From the NCBI GenBank assembly GCA_019914995.1, contig CM034139.1:4442461-4506460 (forward strand): a stretch of DNA of 64,000 nt. Direction: 5' to 3'. The number at the start of each line of letters is the position of its first letter. Position 1 is the first letter of the stretch. A model generated the notes under the pieces. It was not told where the DNA came from and searched no databases. It saw only the letters and a program-made list of their open reading frames with translations. Below, piece by piece: positions 1 to 11,615 of this stretch. The stretch is from Acanthochlamys bracteata (taxonomy: Eukaryota; Streptophyta; Magnoliopsida; Pandanales; Velloziaceae). Position numbers and translations under genes: made by a program.

Positions 1-210
1 TCTGAAAAACAGTTCAAGGTGTTGCTTGTAAGACATATTCCTCTGTGCATGACCTGCAATGTTGTAGTGTTTAAGTCAATAAAGTTCAAGTAAAAGTTTG
101 AACATCCTCCTACTGGTTTATTTGATGAAAGTCTTTGTTTATGTATCTGTTATGTGGTAACTTTTATTCCCATCATTTGTTTTGACACAGTCTTGATTGC
201 TTCATAATAG

Positions 211-3200
211 GAAGCAGAAGCCAAAGCTGCTGCAGCTGAAGAGAAGGAGAGATCCGTTAATGAACGACTGTCTCAAGCTTTATCTCGAATAACTGTGCTT
301 GAAACCCAGGTAAGCACTTCTTCTTGCCCTTCTAAGATGCAAAAATTCAGCCTGGTCCATACAATGATGCATGAATTATCTGCTTAGATCTCGTGCCTCC
401 GAACAGAGCACACACAGTTGAATAGGTCGCTGGAGAAGGAGAGGCAAAGATCATCAGAAAACAGGCAAGAGTATTTGGCTGCGGTGGAGGAAGCTGCAAC
501 ACAAGAAGGTCGTGCCAAACAGCTCGAGGATGAACTCAAGGAACTAAGGAGTAAATACAAAAAAGAACTGCTAGAAGAAGCAACACGAAGAGAACTTCTG
601 GAGAAGGTACTAGGAACTTTTTTATGGAAATTCTTTTCAGCACAGTGATACTCCTATATTGATGCTTGTCTTGTAAGGCTTAGCGTGATAGTTTATGGTG
701 TTTTTTTTTTGAAATTTTTTTTAAGATGAGCATAATCGTTTATGACAATCTAGTTTTACATTTTTCTACAAACATATTGTACAGCCATGCTGCTTGGCAG
801 TACAATTATTAGTATGAATGTGTAGTCATTGACAATTGGTTCATTTTTCATTCGTTTATTGTATGAAGTTGCTATTCTTGGAAAAAAAATTGTATTACTG
901 TTTAGGAGATATTTTGCACATTTGTGAAGTTGTAATGTCTAACTATTTTGGATTGTATATTTTTAAAAGTCTTGCTTATCTTTTGCATGAAGGTAGGGAA
1001 GAAGTCTGGAGATTTTTTTTGCATTGTGCTTTATTATTAACCATTTATTTTCGTACCAAGATCTTGGCTTATTTTGTAATCAAGGGCTGAAATCACAATT
1101 ATGGTTATTCTCGCCTCCACTATATTCTGGCGAAGGTTTTGTTGGCTTAGTGAGATCATATGGACTAATGAGAGATTGAAGTCTGCGTCTAGGCCTGTTC
1201 AAATCTCATTAGGCCATTTCTGTCCTTGTCCTTCCTAGGACATCTAAATACTCCTGGTGTGAACCCAGCCAGGCTGAGTCTATGGTCAGAAAGCAAATGC
1301 TTGAACTTTCAGTAATACAGTAACATGGAAAGGCTGGACAGATTTATGGAAACTATGCCTTCATTTTGGAAGTGGTCTTTGCAACGCAAAAATGGATCCT
1401 ACAGGCAGTATCCTCATTTCTTGCTTTTGTTTGTTGACCTTACAGGCATAGATACTGCCTTGATCTGTTGTGCTTCTGCAATATTTTAGCATACTGATGT
1501 AACACCAGAGGACTTTGTGACTGATCTTTATATCTATAGTCGTGTTTGTACTCGTACTGTTTAGCCTTTTGTTTGCTCTTTGTTTTTTAATGAAGCCTTT
1601 CCTTTTGTCTTTCAGGAGTTGGAGAGGGAAAAATCTATCAGATCTGAATTAGAACAGGCTTCTCGTAAGACTCGTGTGACAGTTGATCATAGTCCTTTTG
1701 TTAGGCACAATAGCTCCTACCATGAAAATGGTATCGCTCTATTTCTTCTTTGCTTCCTCAATTCATCTGTCTTTCTCCTTAATTTTGAGATTTTTTCTTC
1801 TCTGACTCCTATTTGGTTGTTTTTGGACCTGTACAGGAAGTCTTCCAATTCGAAAGCTATCAAGTGCTGGAAGTTTAAACGGTTTGGAAGAAAGTGCTTT
1901 CTTGCAAGCATCCTTGGATTCATCGGGCAGCTCTCTTACTGAGAGGACGGTTTCTGGGGAGATAACTGTGTCACCATACTTTATTAAAAGCATGACGCCA
2001 AGTGCTTTTGAAGCTGCACTTCGTCAAAAGGATAATGAACTTGCATCATATGTTTCTCGTTTGGTAAGCAATTTATTAGTCAGTTCATCTCTCCCTAAGG
2101 ATGCTTTTTTATTACAGTAATTCAAGCTGCAGTGCTTATGTGTTTTTTGCAAATGACTCTTACAGTCACTAAGTTCATTTTGATGGCCATTGAGAACCGG
2201 AGAAGTGTAATGTTTGCTTGGCTTTCTGGTCATAATGGTTATATAGATTTATACAGAAATTGCTATGCCATCAATTTGTCATATAGAATGTTAGTTCTGC
2301 GGCATCACCAGGCTCTTTATTTTATGTTTATTGATTTCTTCTCTCTCCATCTTAATTAATATAGGCATCCCTTGAATCAATCCGAGATTCTCTAGCCGAG
2401 GAATTGGTAAAATTGACAGAGCAGGTATAGTATTTTTTGTGGGAGATAATCCATTTCCTTTTCTAGTTCCACCTGTTTCCTTATACTCCGTCATGTGGTT
2501 GCCTTTGCAGTGTGAAAAGTTACGAGCAGAAGCTGCTCTTTTGCCTGGGATACGTGCTGAGCTAGAAGCCTTGAGGCGAAGGCATTCTGCTGCACTAGAA
2601 CTCATGGGTGAGCGTGATGAAGAGGTACCTGGATGTCTATTTCAGAATTATAGGTTTTGTGCATTACTTAAATAGGCCTCAGATTAGTGTGTATTAATCT
2701 GAAATTTGCCAATTACAGTTCTAATCGTATTTTTCATATAGAACTTAAATCAAAAAATTACATAAGACTATGTGAAAGCCTGTCTGTGAACAGTATATCA
2801 CAGATGACTTCACGAGAGAGACGTAAGTTCTAAGTGTAATAGTTTATGAGGGGGTTTATCTGTCTGGTGCAAAGTAATGATTTAGTCATGAAGGGTCTTT
2901 TGTTCCCAATCTCTTTGAGGTTTTTAACTTATTTGGGAAAAAAAACAAATTCCTTTTGAGTTTGAAGTATCAAGTACCAAGCAGTGCTTGAACTCCATTT
3001 TGGTATTGAACTGTGAATGTTTTTTAATTATTATTTTGTAAATAATAATAATAACATCTACCTAACAATGCAGAGAAAAGACAAATTTTTAACTTCATTG
3101 AGGGACAACACTTATGCCGTCTAGGATTAGCCTATGGCAATAACAGACCCTTTGAGAGTTTGAGGATCTAAAATGGCCATACTCCGAAAACTTGAGGTGC

Positions 3201-3822
3201 CATTTTGGTACCTTTTCCTAGAATAAAATAAAAACACAATTCCAGTTGTTAGGTTGGGCTTGCAATGATGAAAAGGTGGTTGTTTTGATAACGTATGTAA
3301 TTTGCTCCAAAACTGCTACTTCAAATGCTTTAGAAACATGCCAAGCTATCATAATTGTACTTATCATAGAGACGCAATTTAAACGGAGAAGTTAGTTTAT
3401 CTGTTTGGGGTACTTTTCTGCATCAAGTAGGTTGGAATTCTTAGCATAGCTGCTATCTATAACATCTGTGAAGATAAGGGGCATGTTGTTTTCCTATGTA
3501 AGCTCTTACACTTGCAGCCAGGGCAAGGTTAAACCACAGTGCTTCAATTGCATTAGATTACATATTTCACAGTATCACATTATTTCACAGTGTAAGTTCT
3601 GATCTAAAAGAATTTGTGGAACTGCAGCTGGAGGAACTTCGAGCTGATATAGTTGATTTAAAGGAGATGTACAGAGAGCAAGTGGATTTGCTTGTGAATA
3701 AGGTATCTACTGCTGCGACTTTCCGAGATTGCATTTAACAGAATTCCCTAGTCCTGAACTATCTATTTATTTGTTCTTTGTATCAGATTCATGTACTGAG
3801 TGCTTCTGCTGGTACTGGTTGA
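211..3822 (+). CDS. GC5: Golgin candidate 5 / TMF-like Golgi coiled-coil protein, 3' part only
   Basis: This is the C-terminal part of a golgin; earlier exons lie left of the window. Exons placed by GT-AG sites and frame: 211-309, 388-606, 1616-1730, 1837-2063, 2365-2424, 2511-2624, 3628-3702, 3787-3822. They join into 314 residues in one frame. The product is a charged coiled coil (RQEYLAAVEEAATQEGRAK), then a serine-rich linker (SLDSSGSSLTERTVSGEITV), then the conserved TMF C-terminal block with ELEALRRRHSAALELMGERD and ELRADIVDLKEMYREQVDLL. The last exon is tiny and encodes IHVLSASAGTG before TGA, matching the short tail I expect after LVNK in plant homologues. Golgins of this type tether vesicles at the Golgi and bind Rab GTPases through the C-terminus (family knowledge). 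The family assignment is secure; the orthology to Arabidopsis GC5 also rests on the SGB1-like relic next to it. Confidence 0.9.
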
Positions 3823-4440
3823 TCAACGTCCTGTTTCTTTCCTTCCTCACCGTGAAGACTTGGTTGTCAATCTCTGTAGAGATGGATAAATTCATCAATT
3901 ATTTCAAATTTTCTTCCATCATCCTTCTTATGTATTCTTCTTGACATCTATCGTCGATCTGTATATCGTATTACTGGAATGAAGAGAATGTGTACAAGTT
4001 TCCTGTTAAAAGGATAATTGAAACCTTTTGACTCGAGGTTGCAATAAGGGCATGTTTACTTATCATATAAATATATCTCCTTTTTAAAAAAAATTTCTTT
4101 CAATTCATTGTCGAAATAAAGTAAACATAAACATTTTAAATCAAATTTTTATTAAAAGTGTTATTTTAAAAATTAAAAATTAAAAAATAAAAATATTTTT
4201 TTAATTTAGTTTTAATACAAATAAGTATATGTTTTTATCAAATTTATTTTTAAAAAGTAAGTTTAATGTTAGATAAACATGTTCTAAGTTGTGGATCTTA
4301 TAATCTTGGAACTTGCAAATTGCAATGCCTCCCGTTTCACACTTACCAGATTGGCTCTTCTTTTAGACCATCACAACCCGCCTCGTAGATGAGTGAAGTG
4401 ATAGCATATCAAACAGCTGACAAGCATCGTCACCCATCAG
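3823..4440. other. 3' flank of the golgin gene with one MITE
   Basis: No coding potential is visible here. It holds the 3' untranslated region of the golgin gene and, from 4048, a small inverted-repeat element. The DNA beyond 4288 leads into the degraded transporter gene. Confidence 0.6.
4048..4284. mobile_element. Tourist-like MITE, 237 bp, TAA target duplication
   Basis: The left end GGGCATGTTTACTTATC and the reverse complement of the right end, GAACATGTTTATCTAAC, form an imperfect terminal inverted repeat. A perfect TAA flanks both sides (4045-4047 and 4285-4287). The body is AT-rich and noncoding. A 3-bp TWA duplication and a GTTT-containing terminus are typical of PIF/Harbinger-derived Tourist MITEs. 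It is the cleanest small element in the window. Confidence 0.75.
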
Positions 4441-7330
4441 TAATCCACTTCAAATTTGAACTTCCATAACTTGAAATTAGAAATCGAACGAAATTTTTTC
4501 GCGGTGAAGGAGGTGGTGCTTCTCCGTCATCTACGGCGAACGGGGAGATCTCCGCCCTTCGTTAACACGCCACTTCATTTTCACTTCGTTCTTCGTCTTG
4601 GGTTTCTATCCCGTTATCTTTGTTTTATTTGTCTGCTTCGGTTTATTCAAATGAAAGCAATCAAATTCGCCATTGGCAATGGAAATTCGAGCGAACTTCT
4701 TCGGTGGACAAACGCATTCCAACTTGAGAAATCATCAACACCTTCGATGCCCGCGGGGATTCCTCCTCAGATAGTTCTTCCTCGATTTCTAATTATCTAC
4801 TGGTTAATTTGTCTATGTATGCGATTTTTTTGTTTGTAGCACGGCTAACGAGTCTATTGGAATTCTCGTGGAAACAATCGCCCCCATGTCTGTGTTCCCA
4901 CTGTCTCTTCTGCCTGTTCGGTTACCACATTGGGTCCGTTCATGATTTCAAGTTTATGTATAGAAATGAATGAATTCGAATCATGATTTTATTGGAGTGG
5001 TTTTGTTGATTACAGTGTTGTGAATGAGCCGTTAGAGATGTTAGCAGAGCATCTCGGCTTTGCAGACAACATAGTAGGAGTATACTTTATATTATGCCTA
5101 TTTCATTTCTATATCTAATGCATTATATGATTATAGAATTGCATATGATGCACAATGAAAATGTGGATTAAGTGCAGAAACAAAAAATTTATGTATGAGC
5201 GTTGATGGTTGGTTCTTGTTTGTTATATGGGTAGGCTTGGTGATAAGTTTGTGCTTGTGTGGAGCGTGGCGTTGTTGCTGTTGTAGCAGTTGGTTGGCTG
5301 ATAGCTTTCCGAAGGAGGAGGGTGTTTCAATCAAGTGCACCATCAATGATCAATGGCGCCTTGTTGAGGTATTGTGAATTTAGAGATGATGTTTAAGTTG
5401 GAACTTGAAACTTACAGAATCTTCACTCAGTGTGTTCTACTGTTGTTAATCTTTCTCTCTTGGTCCTATTATTCATCTTAGGTTGAGGCTTGTCATATGT
5501 ACTCAAATATTACAAAAAGAAGCTTGCCTGCAGTGTTGTTATACATGCATGATCCTGATTCGCAGTTGTAGGTTTGATTTATAAACTCTAAGTTAATATG
5601 CAGTGCAGTAGCTATCAGTATTGAGGGCATACTTCTAGGTAGATCCTTGTTGGAACATGGGTGGGTGTAGGAGGACCTGTTGCCTCTTTGTATGTAACAG
5701 AGGTTTGGAAACAACAATGCTGATTTTTACATTGGAGACTATCTCGGTCCCTGTTTCTTGCTTGATAATATTGGACCTTGATTTGAAATATGGTTTCACC
5801 TTCTTTTGTCCGAGGAACATGCGGGAGCTTCATTCAGGTTGCTACTTGCCTTGTGCTGATAAATGCTCTACTAATTGGAATGCTAGCAAAGGTAGTGACA
5901 AATGGCAAGAAGTTCTCTTGAATCAAAATGAATGGCATCTTTGGTCATCTTTTATCAAAGTTTGATATGATACTTTCTTAAAAGGTTGTGGTGCTTTGGG
6001 TGTCTGCAATTCCTGCTGCCTTATTTGCATTTTAGCATGGAATCTTGTGCTGAGAGTTCAGTGTGGCTATATAAGTATGTACTTTAGTCCACTATTTTTT
6101 CACTTTTCCTCATTTTACTTCTCTTGTTATCCCTTTATTTCCTACTAATCAAGACAATTGAGATATATATTACCATTATTTCTCTGAATTCTCTAATGCT
6201 TATAGCTGTTATTTCGGTTCTGTGAGATAGTTGAACTGTTATTATAGGAAACTTACTCTCTATACAGGGTGTAACTGGGACATTTTTATGATTTTTTATT
6301 ATTCTGTTAAGTTGAGAGATCCTTGTCTCCAGTAATTCCCAGCTATGAGGTGCTTGTTACGTTGAAGGTTGAAAGACCTGTTTATTAGAAAGCTGGATGT
6401 AGTTTGCTGCATATCTACATCAAGTTGACTTAACTCTGTTCATGGCCTAGGATGCCTTTCTAGCAAGTGTGGATATTTAGGGATACACAGACAAGTTTTT
6501 CAATTTCCTGTAAATGGCAATCATTTGTATTATTTCTTTTTCGAATTGATAGCCCAATTTTATTTGTTAAAATTCTCTTTAGTGTAATTTATCCTTTTCC
6601 ATGTTCAATTTGCCATTTTTAGCATGGGCGAATTGGTGAAGCAGAACTTGAATTTGAAAAGGTTTTGGAAGGACCCCATGTCAAACCAGAACAATAACAA
6701 TAACAAACTAAGCTTTATTCTGTTTTTCCCTGTATTGTCATACTTAGCTACAGATATGTTTGCTAACTCTTCCTAGCAATTTCCTTTTTCTTACACATTC
6801 TACTCTACTGAAACTGCAGGTTGTCAATTACTTTATTAGCGGCCATTCCCTCCAGGGGATTGAAATTGCTTTCTTGCCATGATCTTCAAGTAAAAGGTAC
6901 TGGTTATTTTGACCATTTACTACTAAAACATTAACATGGCATGGTTTTTTTCTCCAAAGCCATGATTTTTGCAGGGTATGAATGATTTGAACAAAAAGGT
7001 GGAATGCACACTGAGATGTGGAACACTTGCAGTTTTAGCCCGCCAGAATTCAGGACCAAGGACTCTTAAGTGTCAAACTTCTGATTACTGGTTGATTTCA
7101 GTTTCACAATGGTTAGAGCATTATATAGGGATTCTAAACTTGATGACACTGACTCTGTTGTGAATTTATTAGTAAGACCAGTAGGTTTGCAGTCATATAC
7201 ACTGAGAAGTTTGCTGAATGGGCTAGAGGCAAGTGAGTTTTCCTTGAAAGAAATTCTGCATACTTATGATTTTGCTGCTTATACCATTCATTTATGCTTA
7301 TTGATGGAACTCTTTGCCAAGTGCCCTCTT
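4440..7330 (+). pseudogene. Degraded SGB1-like (plastidic-glucose-transporter type) sugar transporter
   Basis: Fragments of a major-facilitator sugar transporter occur in the right order but in different frames, with stops between them. VVNEPLE and LGFADN start near 5016, right after an acceptor-like CAG. SLCLCGAW and LADSFPKEEG lie at about 5230-5320. LLGRSLLEHGW, then after a frameshift VGVGGPVASLYVTEV, lies at 5620-5710. SPSFVRGTCGSFIQVATCL and INALLIGM lie at 5795-5885. CAESSVWLYK lies at 6045-6075. RIGEAELEFEKVLEGPHVK lies at 6626-6685. These follow the transporter from its first membrane segment to the central loop; the C-terminal half is not convincingly recognisable. Intron positions appear kept, so it is a decayed resident gene, not a retrocopy. 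In Arabidopsis SGB1 (At1g79820) neighbours GC5 (At1g79830), so this looks like the syntenic locus. The outer limits are approximate. Confidence 0.8.
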
Positions 7331-7542
7331 TGAGAAAGAATTTGAGCGCATTTAGACCTTGTATATATATATATATATCTTAATTGATAATGTTGATTCT
7401 TTCAACTATAAATTTGAATGATGTCAATGAGAATCATCTACTCCAAGTGCTCCCTTGTCTATATATACAGGGTACACTACCTGTCTGATAAGAAATTTGC
7501 TCTTAAATTGAATTAGCGACTACATTTGTGGCCGTGTTCTTC

Positions 7543-7785
7543 GGATGTGTTTATTTTTGTATTAAACTTATTTTTTCAAAGTGAATTTATAAAATAAATT
7601 TAAATTAAAAGTATTTAAGAAAAATTAAAATTTTATATTTATTAACTATTAAAAGTTGAGTTTTAAAATTAAAATTTGAAAATAAATTTTGACAAAAAAT
7701 ATTTATGTTAAAATTTATATTTATTTTAATTTAAAATTAAGTTTTTAAAAAAATGAGTTTGATGGATTTGGAAATAAACCCTTGG
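7543..7785. mobile_element. MITE-like inverted-repeat element
   Basis: The left end GGATGTGTTTATTTTTG pairs with the reverse complement of the right end, CCAAGGGTTTATTTCC. The body is AT-rich and partly self-complementary. No clean target duplication is visible, so the outer limits are uncertain. Confidence 0.5.
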
Positions 7786-7862
7786 AGGATGTAAACATGA
7801 GATACATTCTGAAAACACGCTCTTTTTCTTTGCAATTTGAAAGCACTCTCGACTTGCTTTTG

Positions 7863-8071
7863 GAGCTGTTTGGCTTAGCATTTTTTAAAAATAATTTTTT
7901 AATATATTTTTTTATAAGTATTTTAAGAATTATTTAAAATTTTAGAAAGTATAAAAAATTTTATGTAACGAAAATTTTTAATATTATTTTTTATTTTTTT
8001 GAAATAAAAAAATAAAATTTATTTTAAAAAAATAAAAAAATTTTATTTCAAAAATACTTCGAAACGCTCTC
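7863..8071. mobile_element. MITE-like inverted-repeat element
   Basis: GAGCTGTTTGGCTTAGCATT at the left pairs with GAGAGCGTTTCGAAGTATTT (reverse complement of the right end). The interior is a foldback rich in A and T with TTTTAAAATT palindromes. It lies 77 bp from the preceding element and resembles the 45343-45577 element at its ends. Confidence 0.5.
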
Positions 8072-10484
8072 TAACGCGCGCACATGTTAATATGAAGACA
8101 CAAATTGAAGTGGATGCTGAGAAATTTTCCAAGATCAGATGAGTGCTTTTGACATTTTTTTACAAGTAACAAAATTCTCTTTTGAAAATTAATCCCATTT
8201 TTAAGCAGCTTTAGTGGCTATCATCATTCAGGAAGGAAAAACGTAACATAATAGTCTACTAGCATTTTAGAATTACGTACACTTTTTGAAACCTAAAACA
8301 TCTACGCAATCATGGATACTATTTATCTAATTTATTTTTCTAAAAAAATAATAATCTCATATCTAATTTATTTTTCGCGAAAAGAATACACTTTTAGTTT
8401 GGGAGAAACTTAGGAACTAAACGCTCCTGATTCATAGCAATGTTTTGGCAAGAAATGAAATATAAATTAAGTCTATGCAAAGCTTGACAAAGCTTGTCAT
8501 TTGTCAAACTATAAAGACAAAGAACTACTTCATCTCTTTGACATTATATCCTCGTACATTAGTCCTACATGAACAACATACGAAGAATATATTCAACAGT
8601 TATATATATATATGTCTTATCTCCACATTAATTTATATAAAAACTTTATATTGATCAAAATTCTTTATTCCTGTATATCATAATCTTTAGATTTTGAGTG
8701 GAAAATATTTTAATGTAAAAACCGTCCAGTAATGATATATCTTGAAGTTATTGCTTTTCTTATTTTTAGAGAATATCAGAAAATATTTCGAAACGATTAT
8801 AAAAAAGTTTTTTTAATTAAGAATATTTTGAAGATTTTTTAGAAAGAGTTTTATTGTTTTTATCTAAAAATAGATAATTAGATATTACGTACATAAATTT
8901 TTTTAATATTTTTATAAAAAAAAATTAAAATAAATAAAATAAAACTTTATAATAAAACGTTGTTGAAACTCGTTGCGAAAATGATTTTTATCTATATCAT
9001 CAATATAATATGTACTCCAACATCACAGTTATAAATAGAAACAAAATAAATCATAAGATTAAATCAAATCAATACACAGTGACTTGATAACCTATACATA
9101 TAGCAAGTATTGCCAAAACAACTTGATTATTAAAGTAGCAACTTCTCACAACCATAGATTTTCTTATTCAGATTGATAACCCATAGATATGATCTTGACA
9201 AATTAAATAAAGATAAAAATAGTGAATAGAACTATTCATATCGAGTTTTTATTTAATGATTTTATTAATTAAGCTTGTGGAAAACTCATGGAATTATTTT
9301 CAAATGATGAAGAATATATTCAGGTGTTTGTCAAAACTCATCAACATATGAAAATGTTTCCTTGTATTTTTGTGTTAACTTGCTTATAGTAGCATAATTA
9401 GTTACAAAATCAATACAGTTAATTGATAATTCAATTATCTTTTAAGATATATTAAAAAATGGAGTGAATAGTATTAATAAGATAATTAATTCAAACCAAC
9501 CCATTTAATTCCTGGCCAGCCTATGAAACTGAGAGAGTCCCCACGCCACTTGCTATCGTTAGTGAAAACTTCATCAGATCAGAAAGCCATCTTTGTTTTC
9601 AAACTCAAAAAGATTAAACACCAAAATCTCTCTTTGATTGATGTTATAGATCTCTTCATAAACCATCCACATTCACTAAAGGGATTTTTATAAAAAAAAA
9701 CTTTGAACGATCTGTGATGTCATGTACTGTTGGTTAAAGCTAAAAGCTAGAACCAGAATCGATACTTCTTTTGTTTTAATGGTAGTGGTGACTAGTGAAA
9801 GCATGTTGTTCCATATACAATATTATTCTTCAAACAGAAGGGAAAATTAATTGATTCTTTTTCGTTTTTTTAGTGCCTGAGAAGAGATCAGCAACAAAGA
9901 ATTCATTATCAGTCTTCAGCTTGTTGCAGGAAAAAAAAAAAGAAAAAGATTCTTGCTCTTTGAATCCACTTCTGTCTAGTTTCTTCGTTTCTTTCTTGTT
10001 TTTTTTTTGGGAAGTGATTTCTTTCTGATTTGTTGAGTAATGAATTTTATGTTCTCCACAACACAGTTATTTTTCCCGTAGACTTTCGTAGTACGTAGGC
10101 AATATGTTAGGTGTTTGCCATGCAAGAACAGTTATTTCGTTGAACCTTCACCAACAACTCTAAAAAACCAAAAATATTAACCAAAAACCATGAAACCATT
10201 TGTTCTTGTTTCTCGGAATGAAAAGAAAAAAACAAGTAACAGAAACTCATTCATTCATTTCAGTCCTCTGCTTTGCTTTACAGTGATGAAAACAAAACCT
10301 CGTGTCCCCATAAAATGAACGGCTTGGATTGATTCTTATTTCATGGTTTGTTTTGCAGGCACCATCAATCGTACAGCAGCGCCTCTTTGTCCACTTCTTT
10401 TTTTTTTCATTTTCTGCCACACTTTGCTTTTATTGTTGTGGATGATCGTGGTGGTGATGAATGTGGTGGGTCCCTTCCTTCAAT

Positions 10485-11615
10485 GGAGAAGCTAGGGTTA
10501 GGGTTTCACCATACCACCCACATCTTTACTTTAGTAAGGTTAACTGGGTTTAGGTTTAGGGTTCTTTAGCTTTTCGGACAACAAAGATAATGATATTGCA
10601 GTTATGCCATGAAGCAGTCATCATGAATTCATTCTATAAATTTTGCTTTTGGTTTTCTTTTTTCGAATCAGAGAGGCAACAAAATCAGCTAACTAGTCTT
10701 ATGAAATTAATAAAAGTCTATGCATTTCTGTGATTTTCGAAGATGACGAATAAAGTTCTTTGCTGAATTTGAACGCAAACACTTTTAATATGGTTTGACT
10801 TTTAATCTAATGTCTTGAGTGAAGTTCATCTAAAATTTCTTGCTTCAAAAAAATGAGTTATTGAGATTGAATTAGTGAAAAATATTATTAAAAGTAAAAT
10901 TACTTTTGTATTTATTATAAAAAATGTGAATTAAAATAATTTTATATTTTTTGTGTAGCTAAAAAGTAAATTATTTTTTATTTGTAATAAAAAATAAATT
11001 ATTTTTTATTTTTAATAAAAAAAAAGTTATAAGTGTGAAAAATTACACTCTAATTTGATATTAAATATGCAAATATTTTAAATAAACATTAATTAGTCAC
11101 AGATTTAAAGGAAATTAAATATGCAAAATTAATTAATATTCCACCATAAATTCCAACCTTACCCTCTAGTTTTTTGTCCTTGGGTTAACGTAGGATTAGG
11201 GTTAGGGTTTTCAAGCGAGGTAGTAAAGACTAGAGAGAGTTGGTGTGTATATGTGTGAAAGGACATTCTTTCTCTTACTTTCTCTCTCTAAAAAAACTTT
11301 TCTTACTTTCTCTCTCTAAAATTGTTGTCTTTTTTTTTTTTTTTTAACTCCAAATTCTGTTCTTCTTCACACACACACAAGCATTTGGGTGCGTGAGAGT
11401 GATGACATGTCACATAACTCTTGCGAGAAGATAAGAGTTGCCAGTTCTTTTTAAAAATGCCAACTTTTTTTTTTTTTCCTAAATAACAGCACCACCGACA
11501 GAACACCAACTGTTACCTTCTTGCTACTGCTCTCTCTCTCTCTCTCTCCCTAGACCATATATTCTCTCTCTACAAACCCTAGAAATGTTAAAAAAAGAGA
11601 AGGATAGGGTTTTCT
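10485..11615 (+). promoter_or_regulatory. EMF1-like promoter and leader with teloboxes and CT/GA repeat
   Basis: Telobox-type motifs (AGGGTTT / AAACCCT) recur: 10492-10507 (CTAGGGTTAGGGTTTC), 10546-10563, 11196-11211 (TTAGGGTTAGGGTTTT), 11574-11583 (AAACCCTAGA) and 11605-11613. A CT run lies at about 11530-11549, with shorter TCTCTC runs at 11271-11320. In Arabidopsis, teloboxes and GA repeats are cis motifs that recruit PRC2 through TRB/AZF1-type and BPC proteins (established knowledge). CT runs are also common in plant 5' leaders, so the regulatory reading is inference. The leader exon probably lies within about 11500-11803. Confidence 0.5.

Larger units (their letters stand above)
7331..10480. 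other. AT-rich intergenic region with MITEs
   Basis: No gene was recognised. The first kilobase holds two inverted-repeat elements (7543-7785 and 7863-8071). The remainder, about 8080-10480, is AT-rich with no conserved reading frame; short frames here carry no recognisable protein motif. The right part merges into the upstream region of the EMF1-like gene. Confidence 0.6.

Noticed and set aside
3703..3738. Read-through of the golgin exon into VSTAATFRDCI and stop
   Set aside because: A donor at 3703 and acceptor at 3786 give a last exon (IHVLSASAGTG) that fits the homologous tail better.
10492..11211. Interstitial telomere repeats marking an old chromosome fusion
   Set aside because: Only two or three AGGGTTT units occur at each site; these are telobox promoter motifs, not telomere arrays.
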